DNA of 22,955 bases from assembly GCA_002340985.1 (NCBI GenBank), contig DDNC01000012.1, positions 49,427 through 72,381 on the forward strand, read 5' to 3'. This stretch comes from Firmicutes bacterium UBA2530 (GTDB lineage Bacteria > Bacillota > Clostridia > Tissierellales > Sedimentibacteraceae). The notes below the pieces were generated by a model that ran no database searches, was not told the origin of the DNA, and saw only the letters and a program-made list of their open reading frames with translations. This document shows positions 15,729 through 22,955 of the stretch, in pieces. The translations under genes were made by a program, and so were the position numbers. How positions within the stretch are numbered: position 1 is the first letter of the stretch; every line of letters begins with the position of its first letter.

Positions 15729-17510
15729 ATGAAAAGAATATTATTTTTTACTAACCTATTGATTATACTTCTGAGTATATTTACCACAGGATACGGTGCT
15801 GTTAAGGACGAGCTCAAGGTGAAATTTACCGAAAAAGAAGTATCAGGCACTGGGTTTAAGGAAATTACCATAGCCCCATACTATACAAACCGCTCTGAAG
15901 AAAGCAACGAAAAATATACCTTTTATATATATCTTCCCTCAGGTTTCATGGTTGAAGCAGAAACAGCTTCCTATGTGGCAGATAGAAACGGAGAGTATCC
16001 CTTCACCATATATGATAACGGAACAAAGAAAACATTCACTTACAAGGTGAAAAATATAGGCTTAGTGAGTGAAGATGAAGATGATAGAAAAAACGACAAC
16101 ATAAATTTTGAGTATGGGTTGAAGTATGATTATGAGAAAAAACAGATTTTTTTCAGCATGCAGCTTGATAAAATGAGGACTGTGACCACACCGGCAGGCA
16201 AAACAGTTTCCAACGAAGTCAATTATTACATAAGCTCTGTTAAGGATAATGTGCCTTTCAGCTTTTCAATGGATATTGACAAGAAGGTGTATGATTACAG
16301 GGTTATAAAATCAGGTGAATATTATCTGCTGATTTCAATATCTCAGGTGAATTACAATGATTACAGCACAGTTGTTGAATATTTCGGATATAACTTTACA
16401 AACAATCTTACGTATACCGTAAATCCCCCAAAAGATTTATACGACGATAACGGCAACTATGTGGTTCTTGTCAAATCAGAAAATTCCCAGCACGTGTTCA
16501 GCTTTGACATCGACGGAATTGACTACCGAAGGCCTTCTGTGGATTCATACTTAAGCAGTGACGACACACTTACATTGGAAATAAGAGAGGATTTCGGGCT
16601 TGACTACCTCATATCCTTTGACGGCAAATACTATAAACTGAACGGAACCTCAGCAGAATATAACCACAAGACCAAGATAAAGTACAATGGTGACTATATT
16701 TTTACCGTTGTTGATAAAAAAGGAAACAGAACTGCAAAAAAAATAACCCTTAAGTCCATGTCCAAGCTTCCCCGCAGATTTCCGGCTATTGAAACAGCTG
16801 TTCATGACTTTAAGCACACAGACACACTCTTTGAAAATATAGGCATTGAATACAAAGAAGAAAATGACGAAAAAAGACATTTTAAAAATATCCTTCCGGC
16901 ATATATGAGCGGAAAAAGCCCTGAGAACTTCAATCCGGATGCTCCCGTTTCAAGAGCCGAAATGGTTACAATATTCTGCAGGCTCAACAACCTTCCATAT
17001 GATACCGGAGCACAGCTTAAATCAGTGTTTACCGACATCGAGAATCACTGGGCAAGAGATTATATAGCCATGGGAAGCAGTAAAAAATATGTTTCCGGGT
17101 ATAAGGACAAAACATTTAAGCCGGACAACAGCATTACAAGAGCGGAATTTTGCCAGATGCTTACAAAGATAAGCGCTTACAAGTCTCTTCTGAATACTCT
17201 TCCTGCTTCAGAAAATTACATATATACAGATATAGGAAACCATTGGGCAAAAAAAGAAATACTTACGATTTCAAACAGATATCTGCTGCTTGGCATCGGA
17301 GATCATTTCAGCCCTGATGCTGCAATAACAAGAGGCGAGGTTGTCCATGCTGTAAACATGCTTTACGGATATAATCCATCGTATTTGGAACTGGCACATA
17401 TAAGCACCTTGTACAATAAATACTACAGCTTCAAGGACATATCAGGACACAAATATTACAATGACATAATTATATCAGTAATCGGAATGTACAGAGAGAA
17501 AATAAATTAA
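15729..17510 (+). CDS. Secreted S-layer homology (SLH) domain protein
   Basis: A 593-residue exported protein. The N-terminus MKRILFFTNLLIILLSIF and the following TTGYGA form a Sec signal peptide, with cleavage expected near residues 23-24 and no lipobox cysteine. Residues about 25-370 are beta-rich and Tyr/Asp/Lys-rich with no family I recognise; about 255-345 looks like an Ig-type or bacterial surface beta-sandwich. Three SLH repeats follow: about 385-430 (first half shortened, VSRAEM), 433-485 (FTDIENHWA, ITRAEF) and 497-555 (YTDIGNHWA, ITRGEV). SLH domains attach proteins to pyruvylated secondary cell-wall polymers. TAGGAGT precedes the start, 8 bases after the PilZ gene. Finding a wall-anchored protein inside a sigma-28-type operon hints at an envelope role in flagellar passage or in surface behaviour. 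Confidence 0.88.
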   Translation: MKRILFFTNLLIILLSIFTTGYGAVKDELKVKFTEKEVSGTGFKEITIAPYYTNRSEESNEKYTFYIYLPSGFMVEAETASYVADRNGEYPFTIYDNGTKKTFTYKVKNIGLVSEDEDDRKNDNINFEYGLKYDYEKKQIFFSMQLDKMRTVTTPAGKTVSNEVNYYISSVKDNVPFSFSMDIDKKVYDYRVIKSGEYYLLISISQVNYNDYSTVVEYFGYNFTNNLTYTVNPPKDLYDDNGNYVVLVKSENSQHVFSFDIDGIDYRRPSVDSYLSSDDTLTLEIREDFGLDYLISFDGKYYKLNGTSAEYNHKTKIKYNGDYIFTVVDKKGNRTAKKITLKSMSKLPRRFPAIETAVHDFKHTDTLFENIGIEYKEENDEKRHFKNILPAYMSGKSPENFNPDAPVSRAEMVTIFCRLNNLPYDTGAQLKSVFTDIENHWARDYIAMGSSKKYVSGYKDKTFKPDNSITRAEFCQMLTKISAYKSLLNTLPASENYIYTDIGNHWAKKEILTISNRYLLLGIGDHFSPDAAITRGEVVHAVNMLYGYNPSYLELAHISTLYNKYYSFKDISGHKYYNDIIISVIGMYREKIN

Positions 17511-17524
17511 CCCAAGGGGGATAT

Positions 17525-17794
17525 ATGATAATAAATTATATGGAAGAAATCGTCAAAAACTGCCTCAACAGTATCTTGAAGAACGATCCTGCATATGACG
17601 ACATCTGCAGATGTGAGCATTGCATTGAGGACATTATGGCAAAGGCCCTAAATAATCTGAAGCCGTACTACATTACTACCAAAAAAGGTGAGATCTTTGC
17701 CGAATACTCTTCTTTGGTAACTCAGCAGCAGGCAGAAGTTATCGCTGAGATTATCAAATCAATTGAATTTATATCAAAAAATCCAGGTCATTAA
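17525..17794 (+). CDS. ComFB-like protein, candidate cyclic-di-nucleotide receptor
   Basis: An 89-residue protein of the late-competence ComFB family. Recognisable features are the NYMEEIVKNCLNSIL opening helix, the Cys cluster CRCEHCIEDIMAKALNNLKP (residues about 28-47, Cys-x-Cys-x2-Cys) and the PYYITTKKGE strand. ComFB is named from the Bacillus comF operon, but recent work describes ComFB proteins as cyclic-di-nucleotide-binding proteins affecting motility and cell physiology; I cite this from memory. AAGGGGG stands 4 bases before the ATG at 17525; a second in-frame ATG at 17540 is a less likely start. It is the last gene of the rightward operon, with no comFA or comFC beside it, so a competence role is not supported here. 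Confidence 0.82.
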   Translation: MIINYMEEIVKNCLNSILKNDPAYDDICRCEHCIEDIMAKALNNLKPYYITTKKGEIFAEYSSLVTQQQAEVIAEIIKSIEFISKNPGH

Positions 17795-17801
17795 CAAAGC
17801 A

Positions 17802-17823
17802 AGGGACAACATCAGTTGTCCCT
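17802..17823. terminator. Bidirectional rho-independent terminator between comFB-like gene and cheD
   Basis: AGGGACAAC, loop ATCA and GTTGTCCCT form a perfect 9-bp stem with a tetraloop. On the plus strand it is followed by CTCTCTTTATAT. On the minus strand it is followed by TTGCTTTGTTAATG. It sits in the 56-base gap between convergent operons and can serve both, more strongly for the plus strand. Confidence 0.88.
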
Positions 17824-17850
17824 CTCTCTTTATATAACTCTGTGAATTCT

Positions 17851-18333
17851 TTATATTATTTTTAGGTTTTTCCCAAATGACTTTATGGTCAGATTTCCTG
17901 TGACACTGTCGAAAATTATTGTCCTTCCATAATTTTCTCCCGTATCTTCCGCAAATAGTTTTATTTTTAACTTCTGCAAAGTTTCCTTTGTGGCCGCGAC
18001 ATTTCTTTCACCTATGCTGCCAATTGAAGTACTTCCCTTGATATCAAACATCTTCGCTCCACCCGCTATCTTTGCTACCATCCTTGATTTGAGGCAGCCT
18101 AATCCTTCCATTTGGCGTATCATTTCAGCAATTCCCGTATCCGCATACTTAAATATATTAGCTTTATCGTTATTTGTATTATAAGGCAGCATAATATGAG
18201 CCATCCCTGAAATCTGTGTTGCCTTGTCTATTATGCAGATTCCCACACATGAACCCAGGGCATATGTTATTAAGCCCTTTGGCGCATTTACAATTTTCAT
18301 ATCTGATATTCCGACATTGACTTCGCTGCTCAT
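17851..18333 (-). CDS. cheD: Chemoreceptor glutamine deamidase CheD
   Basis: Deamidates specific receptor glutamines and, in Bacillus-type systems, is controlled by binding CheC. It has 160 residues, full length. Catalytic C29 lies in ALGSCVGICI, H46 in SGMAHIMLP, with supporting T23. The AKIAGGAKMF block and GSIGERNVAATKETL follow the family. The start codon overlaps the cheC stop as ATGA (18330-18333), so CheC and CheD are translationally coupled, which fits their 1:1 complex. It is the last gene of the leftward flhA-sigD operon. Confidence 0.96.
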   Translation of the reverse strand: MSSEVNVGISDMKIVNAPKGLITYALGSCVGICIIDKATQISGMAHIMLPYNTNNDKANIFKYADTGIAEMIRQMEGLGCLKSRMVAKIAGGAKMFDIKGSTSIGSIGERNVAATKETLQKLKIKLFAEDTGENYGRTIIFDSVTGNLTIKSFGKNLKII

Positions 18334-18935
18334 ACTTCTATTCCGAACCTCGTAAGCAAAATTTTCAGAGATTTTGTGTTAGGAAGCAAAAGCATATGGC
18401 TGTATACTGTTTCATCCTGGCAAAAATATTTTTCTCTTATGAATATTACCTTGTCAGCAGCCTCTGAAAACTCCGCTGTAACGGCATCCAGAAGTGCTCC
18501 GGACATATCAATATTCAATGATGGCACGGTTATATCTATTTTCATATTTGTAAGAGATGAAATAGAATTCACGTACGATGACACCATTATGTTTCCTATC
18601 TCTGACAAAGCGGACATCTCCATTTCAGATATGTCTTCAAAGCTTTTTAGTTCTGTTCCCATCAATGAATTTAATATCAGGTGCACAAACTCCTTTTTCA
18701 GAAGGAACAGTATTATTCCGTCGATTTCTCCTTCAAATCCCACTAAAATTCCCACAACAACATTTTCCGCTCCGCCTATTGAGTCTATTATATCATCGTA
18801 GTTAAGCAGGCTTACTTCGGGCACATTCATGTCTATTCTCTTTGAAAGCATTTGAGAAAGAGATGTTGCTGCATTACCCGCTCCTATATTTCCTATTTCC
18901 TTAAGCACATCTATGTGAATTTCATTTAACTCCAA
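18330..18935 (-). CDS. cheC: CheY-P phosphatase CheC
   Basis: CheC/FliY-family phosphatase, 201 residues, acting on CheY-P and binding CheD. Both pseudo-symmetric active sites are present: E13, N16 and P39 (KEIGNIGAGN...VP), and E112, N115 and P138 (SEIGNIMVSS...VP). This separates it from one-site relatives. Translation appears to begin at TTG (18933-18935): a GGGGGC site lies 6 bases upstream, no in-frame ATG occurs before residue 36, and the residues after the TTG already fit the CheC N-terminus. FapA is the gene upstream, with a 32-base gap; cheD overlaps downstream. Confidence 0.94.
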   Translation of the reverse strand: MELNEIHIDVLKEIGNIGAGNAATSLSQMLSKRIDMNVPEVSLLNYDDIIDSIGGAENVVVGILVGFEGEIDGIILFLLKKEFVHLILNSLMGTELKSFEDISEMEMSALSEIGNIMVSSYVNSISSLTNMKIDITVPSLNIDMSGALLDAVTAEFSEAADKVIFIREKYFCQDETVYSHMLLLPNTKSLKILLTRFGIEV

Positions 18936-18967
18936 TGTATTGCCCCCATTATATAATTTATGTTATT

Positions 18968-20443
18968 TTATATATCTATATCTGCCGGGTTAAGAGGCAC
19001 AAACGTAATATCGTTGCCGTCGTTGTAAATCTTGGTGAAGCTCAAGTCCTCTCTTATCCTGTATTTCATCCAGCCTATTGTCAGCCTGGTATTTGGATAC
19101 ATTACTCCCTTACAGATTATTTTATGATCAGCAATGTTATCTGTTGCAACCACATCTGTCATCTGCTGCTTAATGTCAGATATCTCGTTGCCTACCTTGA
19201 TTTTCATAAGCATAATCTGCCTTTTCACAGAGCTTTTATTTTCTTCGTCCAAGAACGAGTTCGTTATCAGATCCATCTTGTCATCTAATTCCTTCATTTC
19301 GCTGGTCTTAGCCGCCAAGTCCTTTTCAAATCTGGCATTCATCTTCCTTTTAGCATCAAGAAGTCTTTGTTCATCCTGGTACTTATCAAGGTTAAGTACA
19401 ATGTTGGTCTCGGGATTTGTCTTTCCTCCGATTGTCTTTGCATATATTAAATTATCAGCCCTGCTTATGCCTCCAATTATGGCAGCTGTAGCGCCCTTGA
19501 GTATTATTGAATCTCCTGCCTTCACATCGCTGTTTATCAGCGCTTCGGCAAATACAGAACCACCGGTTTCAATAAATGAGTTTTCTATGTATTTGCTGGT
19601 AATATTACCTTTTGCACAGATTTTCCCCTTACCCATACCGTTCATGCCCTTGCTGATTACAACTTCTCCGCCGGACTCTATATATGCACCTTCAACCATT
19701 CCTTTTATTTTAATATCGCCTTTGGCTTTAACAGAAAAGCCTTCTTTCACATCGCCATTAATAACTACGCTTCCAATAAAATCAATGTTTCCTGTAGAAT
19801 TGTCCACATTGTTTACCTTGTATACGCTTTCTACAAAAACCTTGCTGTTTTTAAATTCAACACACCCATCTGTTGCGGCCAGCAGTTTAAAGCCATCTTC
19901 GGAAATATAAGTATTACTTCCATAATTGAATGAAACATTACTTCCTCTCCTGTAGTTTACAGTCTCTCCGTAAACATCTATACCATCTTTTCCATCCTCC
20001 GGAGGTATTATGCGGCACAAAACCTCATTTTTCGTAACGTTTTTTACATTGTTAAGATTTCTGAAATTAATTGTACCGTCTGCGTCTTCATCAAACCTGT
20101 TTTCGCCGGAAATATCAAAATCATATACAAGCTGTGCATCCTTCCCGTCTACAGGAGCAGTACCTATTGCGGCAATCAGCTCCTTAGAATATTCTTTTCT
20201 GCTGCAATAGCTTATTATTTCGTCCTTCATTATACCATAGACGATGTTTTGCTCACTCAAATAAGCGAATATATCCTCACAGCTTACTTCTGCCTGTTTA
20301 TCAAGCATTTCTATCCTTATATACACCTTCAGTTTATTGGCGGAAACCAGATGACTGATTTTATATTTTGGTAATTCTTCCTGAATAGTCTGGGTGTCCT
20401 CTCTTAAAACATCTGAATTTTTAGTACTGTTTAAGTTATTCAT
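18968..20443 (-). CDS. FapA/DUF342-family flagellar-associated protein
   Basis: A 491-residue soluble protein. The N-terminal half (about 25-190) is an alpha/beta region with the family's DGKDGIDVYGE block. The centre (about 205-330) is a right-handed beta-helix of short hydrophobic/Gly repeats (GSVVINGDVKEGFSVKAKGD and so on) like polymer-forming bactofilin-type domains. Residues about 350-430 form a charged coiled coil, followed by a small C-terminal beta domain. DUF342/FapA proteins affect flagellation or flagellar placement in some bacteria, but the mechanism is not settled. The frame opens at an ATG at 20449, which abuts its only ribosome site; the ATG at 20443 has GGAAGG 6 bases upstream and is the better start. 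It lies between flhP-like and cheC. Confidence 0.85.
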   Translation of the reverse strand: MNNLNSTKNSDVLREDTQTIQEELPKYKISHLVSANKLKVYIRIEMLDKQAEVSCEDIFAYLSEQNIVYGIMKDEIISYCSRKEYSKELIAAIGTAPVDGKDAQLVYDFDISGENRFDEDADGTINFRNLNNVKNVTKNEVLCRIIPPEDGKDGIDVYGETVNYRRGSNVSFNYGSNTYISEDGFKLLAATDGCVEFKNSKVFVESVYKVNNVDNSTGNIDFIGSVVINGDVKEGFSVKAKGDIKIKGMVEGAYIESGGEVVISKGMNGMGKGKICAKGNITSKYIENSFIETGGSVFAEALINSDVKAGDSIILKGATAAIIGGISRADNLIYAKTIGGKTNPETNIVLNLDKYQDEQRLLDAKRKMNARFEKDLAAKTSEMKELDDKMDLITNSFLDEENKSSVKRQIMLMKIKVGNEISDIKQQMTDVVATDNIADHKIICKGVMYPNTRLTIGWMKYRIREDLSFTKIYNDGNDITFVPLNPADIDI

Positions 20444-20465
20444 AGGCATCCTTCCCTATCTGAGA

Positions 20466-21164
20466 TTATCCTCTTAATGTATTTATGGTCTGTTCGATTT
20501 CATCCGCCGTTTTAATTACGGTTGAATTAAGCTGAAAAGCTCTCTGCACCTGAATAAGTTTAACCATCTCTTCCGAAATTTCCACATTTGAAGCTTCAAT
20601 AAAGCCCTGCGCTGCACTTGTGTTTTCCATAAGAGCATATTCGGCATCCTCATTGGCAATTCTGAACAAGTTATTTCCTGCCTGAACCAGGTCTCCGTTG
20701 TTTTCAAATCCGAATATACCCGGCTCCATATCTTCGCCACTTCCAATTATGATTGGTTCTTCGTCTTTATTCAGCACATATCCTCCCTGGTATGTGAGAT
20801 ATTTCTCATCATCAAAATATGTAGACTGAAAAGCTCCTCCACGGGTAAACATGATTTCATCCTCAAATTGCACAGCAAAGAAGCCTTCTCCCATAATAGC
20901 ATAATCTGTGTCTCTTCCTGTTCTAACTGGGGTTCCCTGTGTAAATATAACATCCGCCTTATTTATCTTGGAACCACTCCCCGATTTAAGCTCTGTATTT
21001 GCTCCCTCTGCCCCTCTTATATTTGTATACAGCAAATCGGAAAATTCAGCCTTTGTTTTCTTAAACCCTTCTGTCTGTACGTTAGCCATGTTGTTTGAAA
21101 TAATATCCATGTAGCTCTGGTTTCCTGTTGCTCCGTTTGTTGCAGTATAATACGCCTTAATCAT
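20466..21164 (-). CDS. Flagellar hook-basal body rod protein, FlgG/FlhP-like
   Basis: A 232-residue axial protein exported by the flagellar type III system. The N-terminal helix contains NGATGNQSYMDIISNNMANV and TEGFKK, the rod/hook signature. The centre has MGEGFFAVQFEDEIMFTRGG, and the C-terminus has EASNVEISEEMVKLIQVQRA and ends in a helix (IKTADEIEQTINTLRG). It pairs with the rod gene just upstream, like Bacillus flhO-flhP, whose products form the distal rod. GGAGGGG stands 5 bases before the ATG. It could be called flgG; I leave the symbol blank because a separate flgG in the main hook operon cannot be excluded. Confidence 0.9.
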   Translation of the reverse strand: MIKAYYTATNGATGNQSYMDIISNNMANVQTEGFKKTKAEFSDLLYTNIRGAEGANTELKSGSGSKINKADVIFTQGTPVRTGRDTDYAIMGEGFFAVQFEDEIMFTRGGAFQSTYFDDEKYLTYQGGYVLNKDEEPIIIGSGEDMEPGIFGFENNGDLVQAGNNLFRIANEDAEYALMENTSAAQGFIEASNVEISEEMVKLIQVQRAFQLNSTVIKTADEIEQTINTLRG

Positions 21165-21175
21165 ATGCCCCTCCG

Positions 21176-21928
21176 TTATACTATTTTACTGATTTCGCTC
21201 ACTGCCTTATCATCTGTCATGTCGTATATCTTCAGTGCCTGAGCTGCCGTTTGAAGCGCTCTTTGAGATGAAATCAAGCCGGCTAATTCTTCTGTAACAT
21301 TTATATTGGACCTTTCAATTGTTTTATTCAATATGACAGGATAATCCATGAGTTCGGGCTCAGCATCTGATATAAATAAGCCTTCCCTGTATTTATTGAG
21401 TGAATTATAATCTTCAAAGTCATATACAGCTATTCTGTCAACCGCCTCACCTTCAATTATTATACTTCCATCATCGGAAAAACCGAATTTGTCACTTCCC
21501 ACATATATTTCTCCGAACTCTCCCTGTACTCTTCCTGCTCCCTCAAGCTTCAGGTATCCTTCCTCATCAATGTTGAAGCTGCCATTCCTTGTATAAAGAA
21601 GCTGACCATTGTTGTCCACCGCAAAGAAGCCGGATCCCATAATAGCAAAATCCGTTATATTTCCTGTTTCCTCCAGAGTTCCCTGGGAATGCACCGTATA
21701 GTTTTCCAAAGCCGTCCTGATGACTGAAACATTATTTAACGGTTCCGCATTCTCATGTATTCCGCTCTGCTTATACTTATGCAAAAACAGGCTTCCAAAA
21801 CTTGTCGTCACTGTCTGCTCTTTTTTATATCCTGATGTATTCATATTTGCAATATTGTTTCCTGAAATATCGATTTTTCTCTGCTGTGTCAGCATACCTG
21901 AAGTTAAAGCATAAAAACCTCTTGACAT
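21176..21928 (-). CDS. Flagellar hook-basal body rod protein, FlgF/FlhO-like
   Basis: A 250-residue axial rod protein. The N-terminus MSRGFYALTSGMLTQQRKID with ISGNNIANMNTSGYKKEQ is the rod signature, IMGSGFFAVDNNGQLLYTRNG the central one, and ERSNINVTEELAGLISSQRA with a C-terminal helix completes it. The frame extends 10 codons upstream to 21958, but that part overlaps the sigma factor gene. The start at 21928 is preferred because GAGGTGA lies 5 bases before it, formed by the last codons of the sigma gene. It begins 4 bases after the sigma gene ends, so expression is tied to fliA. Confidence 0.9.
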   Translation of the reverse strand: MSRGFYALTSGMLTQQRKIDISGNNIANMNTSGYKKEQTVTTSFGSLFLHKYKQSGIHENAEPLNNVSVIRTALENYTVHSQGTLEETGNITDFAIMGSGFFAVDNNGQLLYTRNGSFNIDEEGYLKLEGAGRVQGEFGEIYVGSDKFGFSDDGSIIIEGEAVDRIAVYDFEDYNSLNKYREGLFISDAEPELMDYPVILNKTIERSNINVTEELAGLISSQRALQTAAQALKIYDMTDDKAVSEISKIV

Positions 21929-21932
21929 ATTA

Positions 21933-22724
21933 TCACCTCTTCTTCTTTTTATTTTCAACGTTATCGTTTAAGTAATCTCTTACGTTCTTTTCCAATTTCT
22001 GCAGCGCAGATGTATGTATTTGAGAAACCCTTGAATTGCTTATGTTCATAATATCAGCTATTTCCTTAAGCTTTAATTCTTCTTTATAATAAAGAGAAAT
22101 TACGAGCTTCTCTTTTTCATTTAGGTTTTCCACGCTGTCCATCAATGTTTTATACAACTCTTTTGATTCAAGCTCCTGCTCCGGTGGCTCATAACCGCTG
22201 CTGATTTCCTTCTCGTGTAGGTTCGCTTCTCCCAAAAGTTCCTCAAAGGATACCATGCTTGCTCCATATGCATTGTTAACTATCTGATTGTAATCCTTGA
22301 TGTCCATATTGAGATGTGTGGCTATTTCAATCTCGTTGGGTGCACGGCCTAATTTATTTGAAAGCTCATCCTCAGCTTCTTTTACAACCTTGTAATCATT
22401 TTTTACCTTCCGGGGTATCCAATCCTGCTTTCTTACATAATCGATTATTGAGCCCCTTATTCGTATAGAAGCATATGTTTCAAACTTAGTGTTTCTCGTA
22501 ATGTCATATTTTTCTATGACATCAATAAGCGCTATAATTCCCTCATTAACAATATCATCCACATCTCCGTACTGCTGGTATATACCCCTGAGCTTAAGAG
22601 CTATTATTTTTACTAAGTAGCTGTACTTTTCAATTATCATATTCCTGATGTGAACATCCTTGGTGGCATAATACTGCTCCCACAAATATTCTTCACTTAT
22701 AATTTTTTCATCAGTTAAAATCAT
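21933..22724 (-). CDS. fliA: Flagellar RNA polymerase sigma factor FliA/SigD (sigma-28)
   Basis: Alternative sigma factor that directs late flagellar, chemotaxis and receptor genes. It has 263 residues from the ATG at 22724. Region 2 spans about 25-110 with DVDDIVNEGIIALIDVIEKY and FETYASIRIRGSIIDYVRKQ, followed by DWIPRKV, the hallmark of the FliA/SigD/WhiG group. Region 3 spans about 115-165. Region 4 (about 205-252) has the helix-turn-helix LKEIADIMNISNSRVSQIH. The start is uncertain: GTG at 22733 and ATG at 22730 are also in frame, but GAAAGAG is best spaced (8 bases) for 22724. Its promoter preference is met by sites found at 1918-1944 and 11262-11288. No flgM anti-sigma gene is in the window. 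Confidence 0.95.
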   Translation of the reverse strand: MILTDEKIISEEYLWEQYYATKDVHIRNMIIEKYSYLVKIIALKLRGIYQQYGDVDDIVNEGIIALIDVIEKYDITRNTKFETYASIRIRGSIIDYVRKQDWIPRKVKNDYKVVKEAEDELSNKLGRAPNEIEIATHLNMDIKDYNQIVNNAYGASMVSFEELLGEANLHEKEISSGYEPPEQELESKELYKTLMDSVENLNEKEKLVISLYYKEELKLKEIADIMNISNSRVSQIHTSALQKLEKNVRDYLNDNVENKKKKR

Positions 22725-22741
22725 ATGCATCACTCTTTCAT

Positions 22742-22955
22742 CTAAATTCCTATATTACCTAATGCCTGTATCTGAACAGAATTGTCAATTTCATTGAAGG
22801 ACAATACAACCGCCTTTGGATAAAACTGATCCAGAAGTTTTCTGAAATATCCTCTCACAAATGGTGATGTAAGTATAATAGGTATGCTTATTTCACTCTT
22901 GAGCTTATTTATCTGTTCTATAAGCTGTCCCACCAATTTTTGCATAAGTTCGGGG
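22742..22955 (-). CDS. flhA: Flagellar biosynthesis protein FlhA, C-terminal fragment
   Basis: The last 70 residues of FlhA, open to the window edge, so the 5' part lies outside. The cytoplasmic-domain end IPIILTSPFVRGYFRKLLDQ, then KAVVLSFNEI and VQIQALGNIGI, is the conserved C-terminal subdomain of FlhA, the nonameric export gate that docks chaperone-substrate complexes. The stop codon is TAG at 22742-22744, 17 bases before the sigma factor start. flhF and flhG, which often follow flhA in Firmicutes, are not present between flhA and the sigma gene. Confidence 0.9.
   Translation of the reverse strand, partial: PELMQKLVGQLIEQINKLKSEISIPIILTSPFVRGYFRKLLDQFYPKAVVLSFNEIDNSVQIQALGNIGI

Noticed and set aside
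17525..17794. Competence role for the ComFB-like gene
   Set aside because: No comFA, comFC or other competence gene is nearby, and the operon context is flagellar. Family name alone does not support DNA uptake.
19134..19910. 258-codon open frame antisense to fapA
   Set aside because: The fapA frame on the other strand has clear DUF342 domain features. The antisense product is a Ser/Leu/Ile-rich shadow with no recognisable motif.
1..22955. CRISPR arrays, tRNA or rRNA genes, insertion sequences, riboswitches, prophage attachment sites
   Set aside because: Read on both strands, I saw no regularly spaced short repeats, no RNA gene signatures, no transposase or terminal inverted repeats; the gaps are too short for most riboswitches.

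Overview
The window is a flagellar and chemotaxis region from a low-GC, Gram-positive, anaerobe-type Firmicute, most likely class Clostridia. The grounds are the AT-rich sequence, strong AGGAGG-type ribosome sites, Bacillus-like flagellar genes (two FlgF/FlgG-type rod genes of the FlhO/FlhP kind, CheC and CheD, a YlqG/YlqH-like pair) and a secreted protein with S-layer homology domains. I cannot name the genus. Nearly all the DNA is coding and there is no gene-free stretch over 300 bases; the largest gap is the 200-base divergent promoter region at 11157-11356.

Layout. (1) 1-11156, minus strand, read right to left: cheA, cheR, cheB, fliD, fliS, a fliT-like gene, then two tandem chemoreceptor genes, the last cut by the window edge. 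(2) 11357-17794, plus strand: a FliK/YlqG-like gene, a small FlhB-like (YlqH) gene, a long FtsA/actin-like ATPase with an added C-terminal half, a PilZ-domain protein, a secreted SLH protein and a ComFB-like protein. (3) 17851-22955, minus strand, read right to left: the 3' end of flhA, the flagellar sigma factor fliA/sigD, flhO-like and flhP-like rod genes, fapA, cheC, cheD. Regions 2 and 3 converge on one strong bidirectional terminator at about 17802-17823. Regions 1 and 2 diverge from the gap at 11157-11356.

How the genes fit. FliA made in region 3 should direct transcription from sigma-28-type promoters. I see such sequences before mcp1 (near-perfect), before the FliK-like gene (good) and before cheA (partial). 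CheA, CheR, CheB, CheC and CheD supply the kinase, methylation, demethylation and deamidation arms of a Bacillus-type chemotaxis system; cheW and cheY are not in the window. FliD, FliS and the FliT-like protein make and chaperone the filament cap and flagellin.

The most unusual part is region 2. A sigma-28-type promoter appears to drive an actin-like ATPase, two candidate cyclic-di-nucleotide receptors (PilZ and ComFB) and an exported cell-wall-binding protein, behind two genes resembling the hook-length ruler and the export-switch domain. I propose it as an uncharacterised module coupling flagellar export, envelope and second-messenger signalling. That is an inference from gene order and domains, not a demonstrated system.
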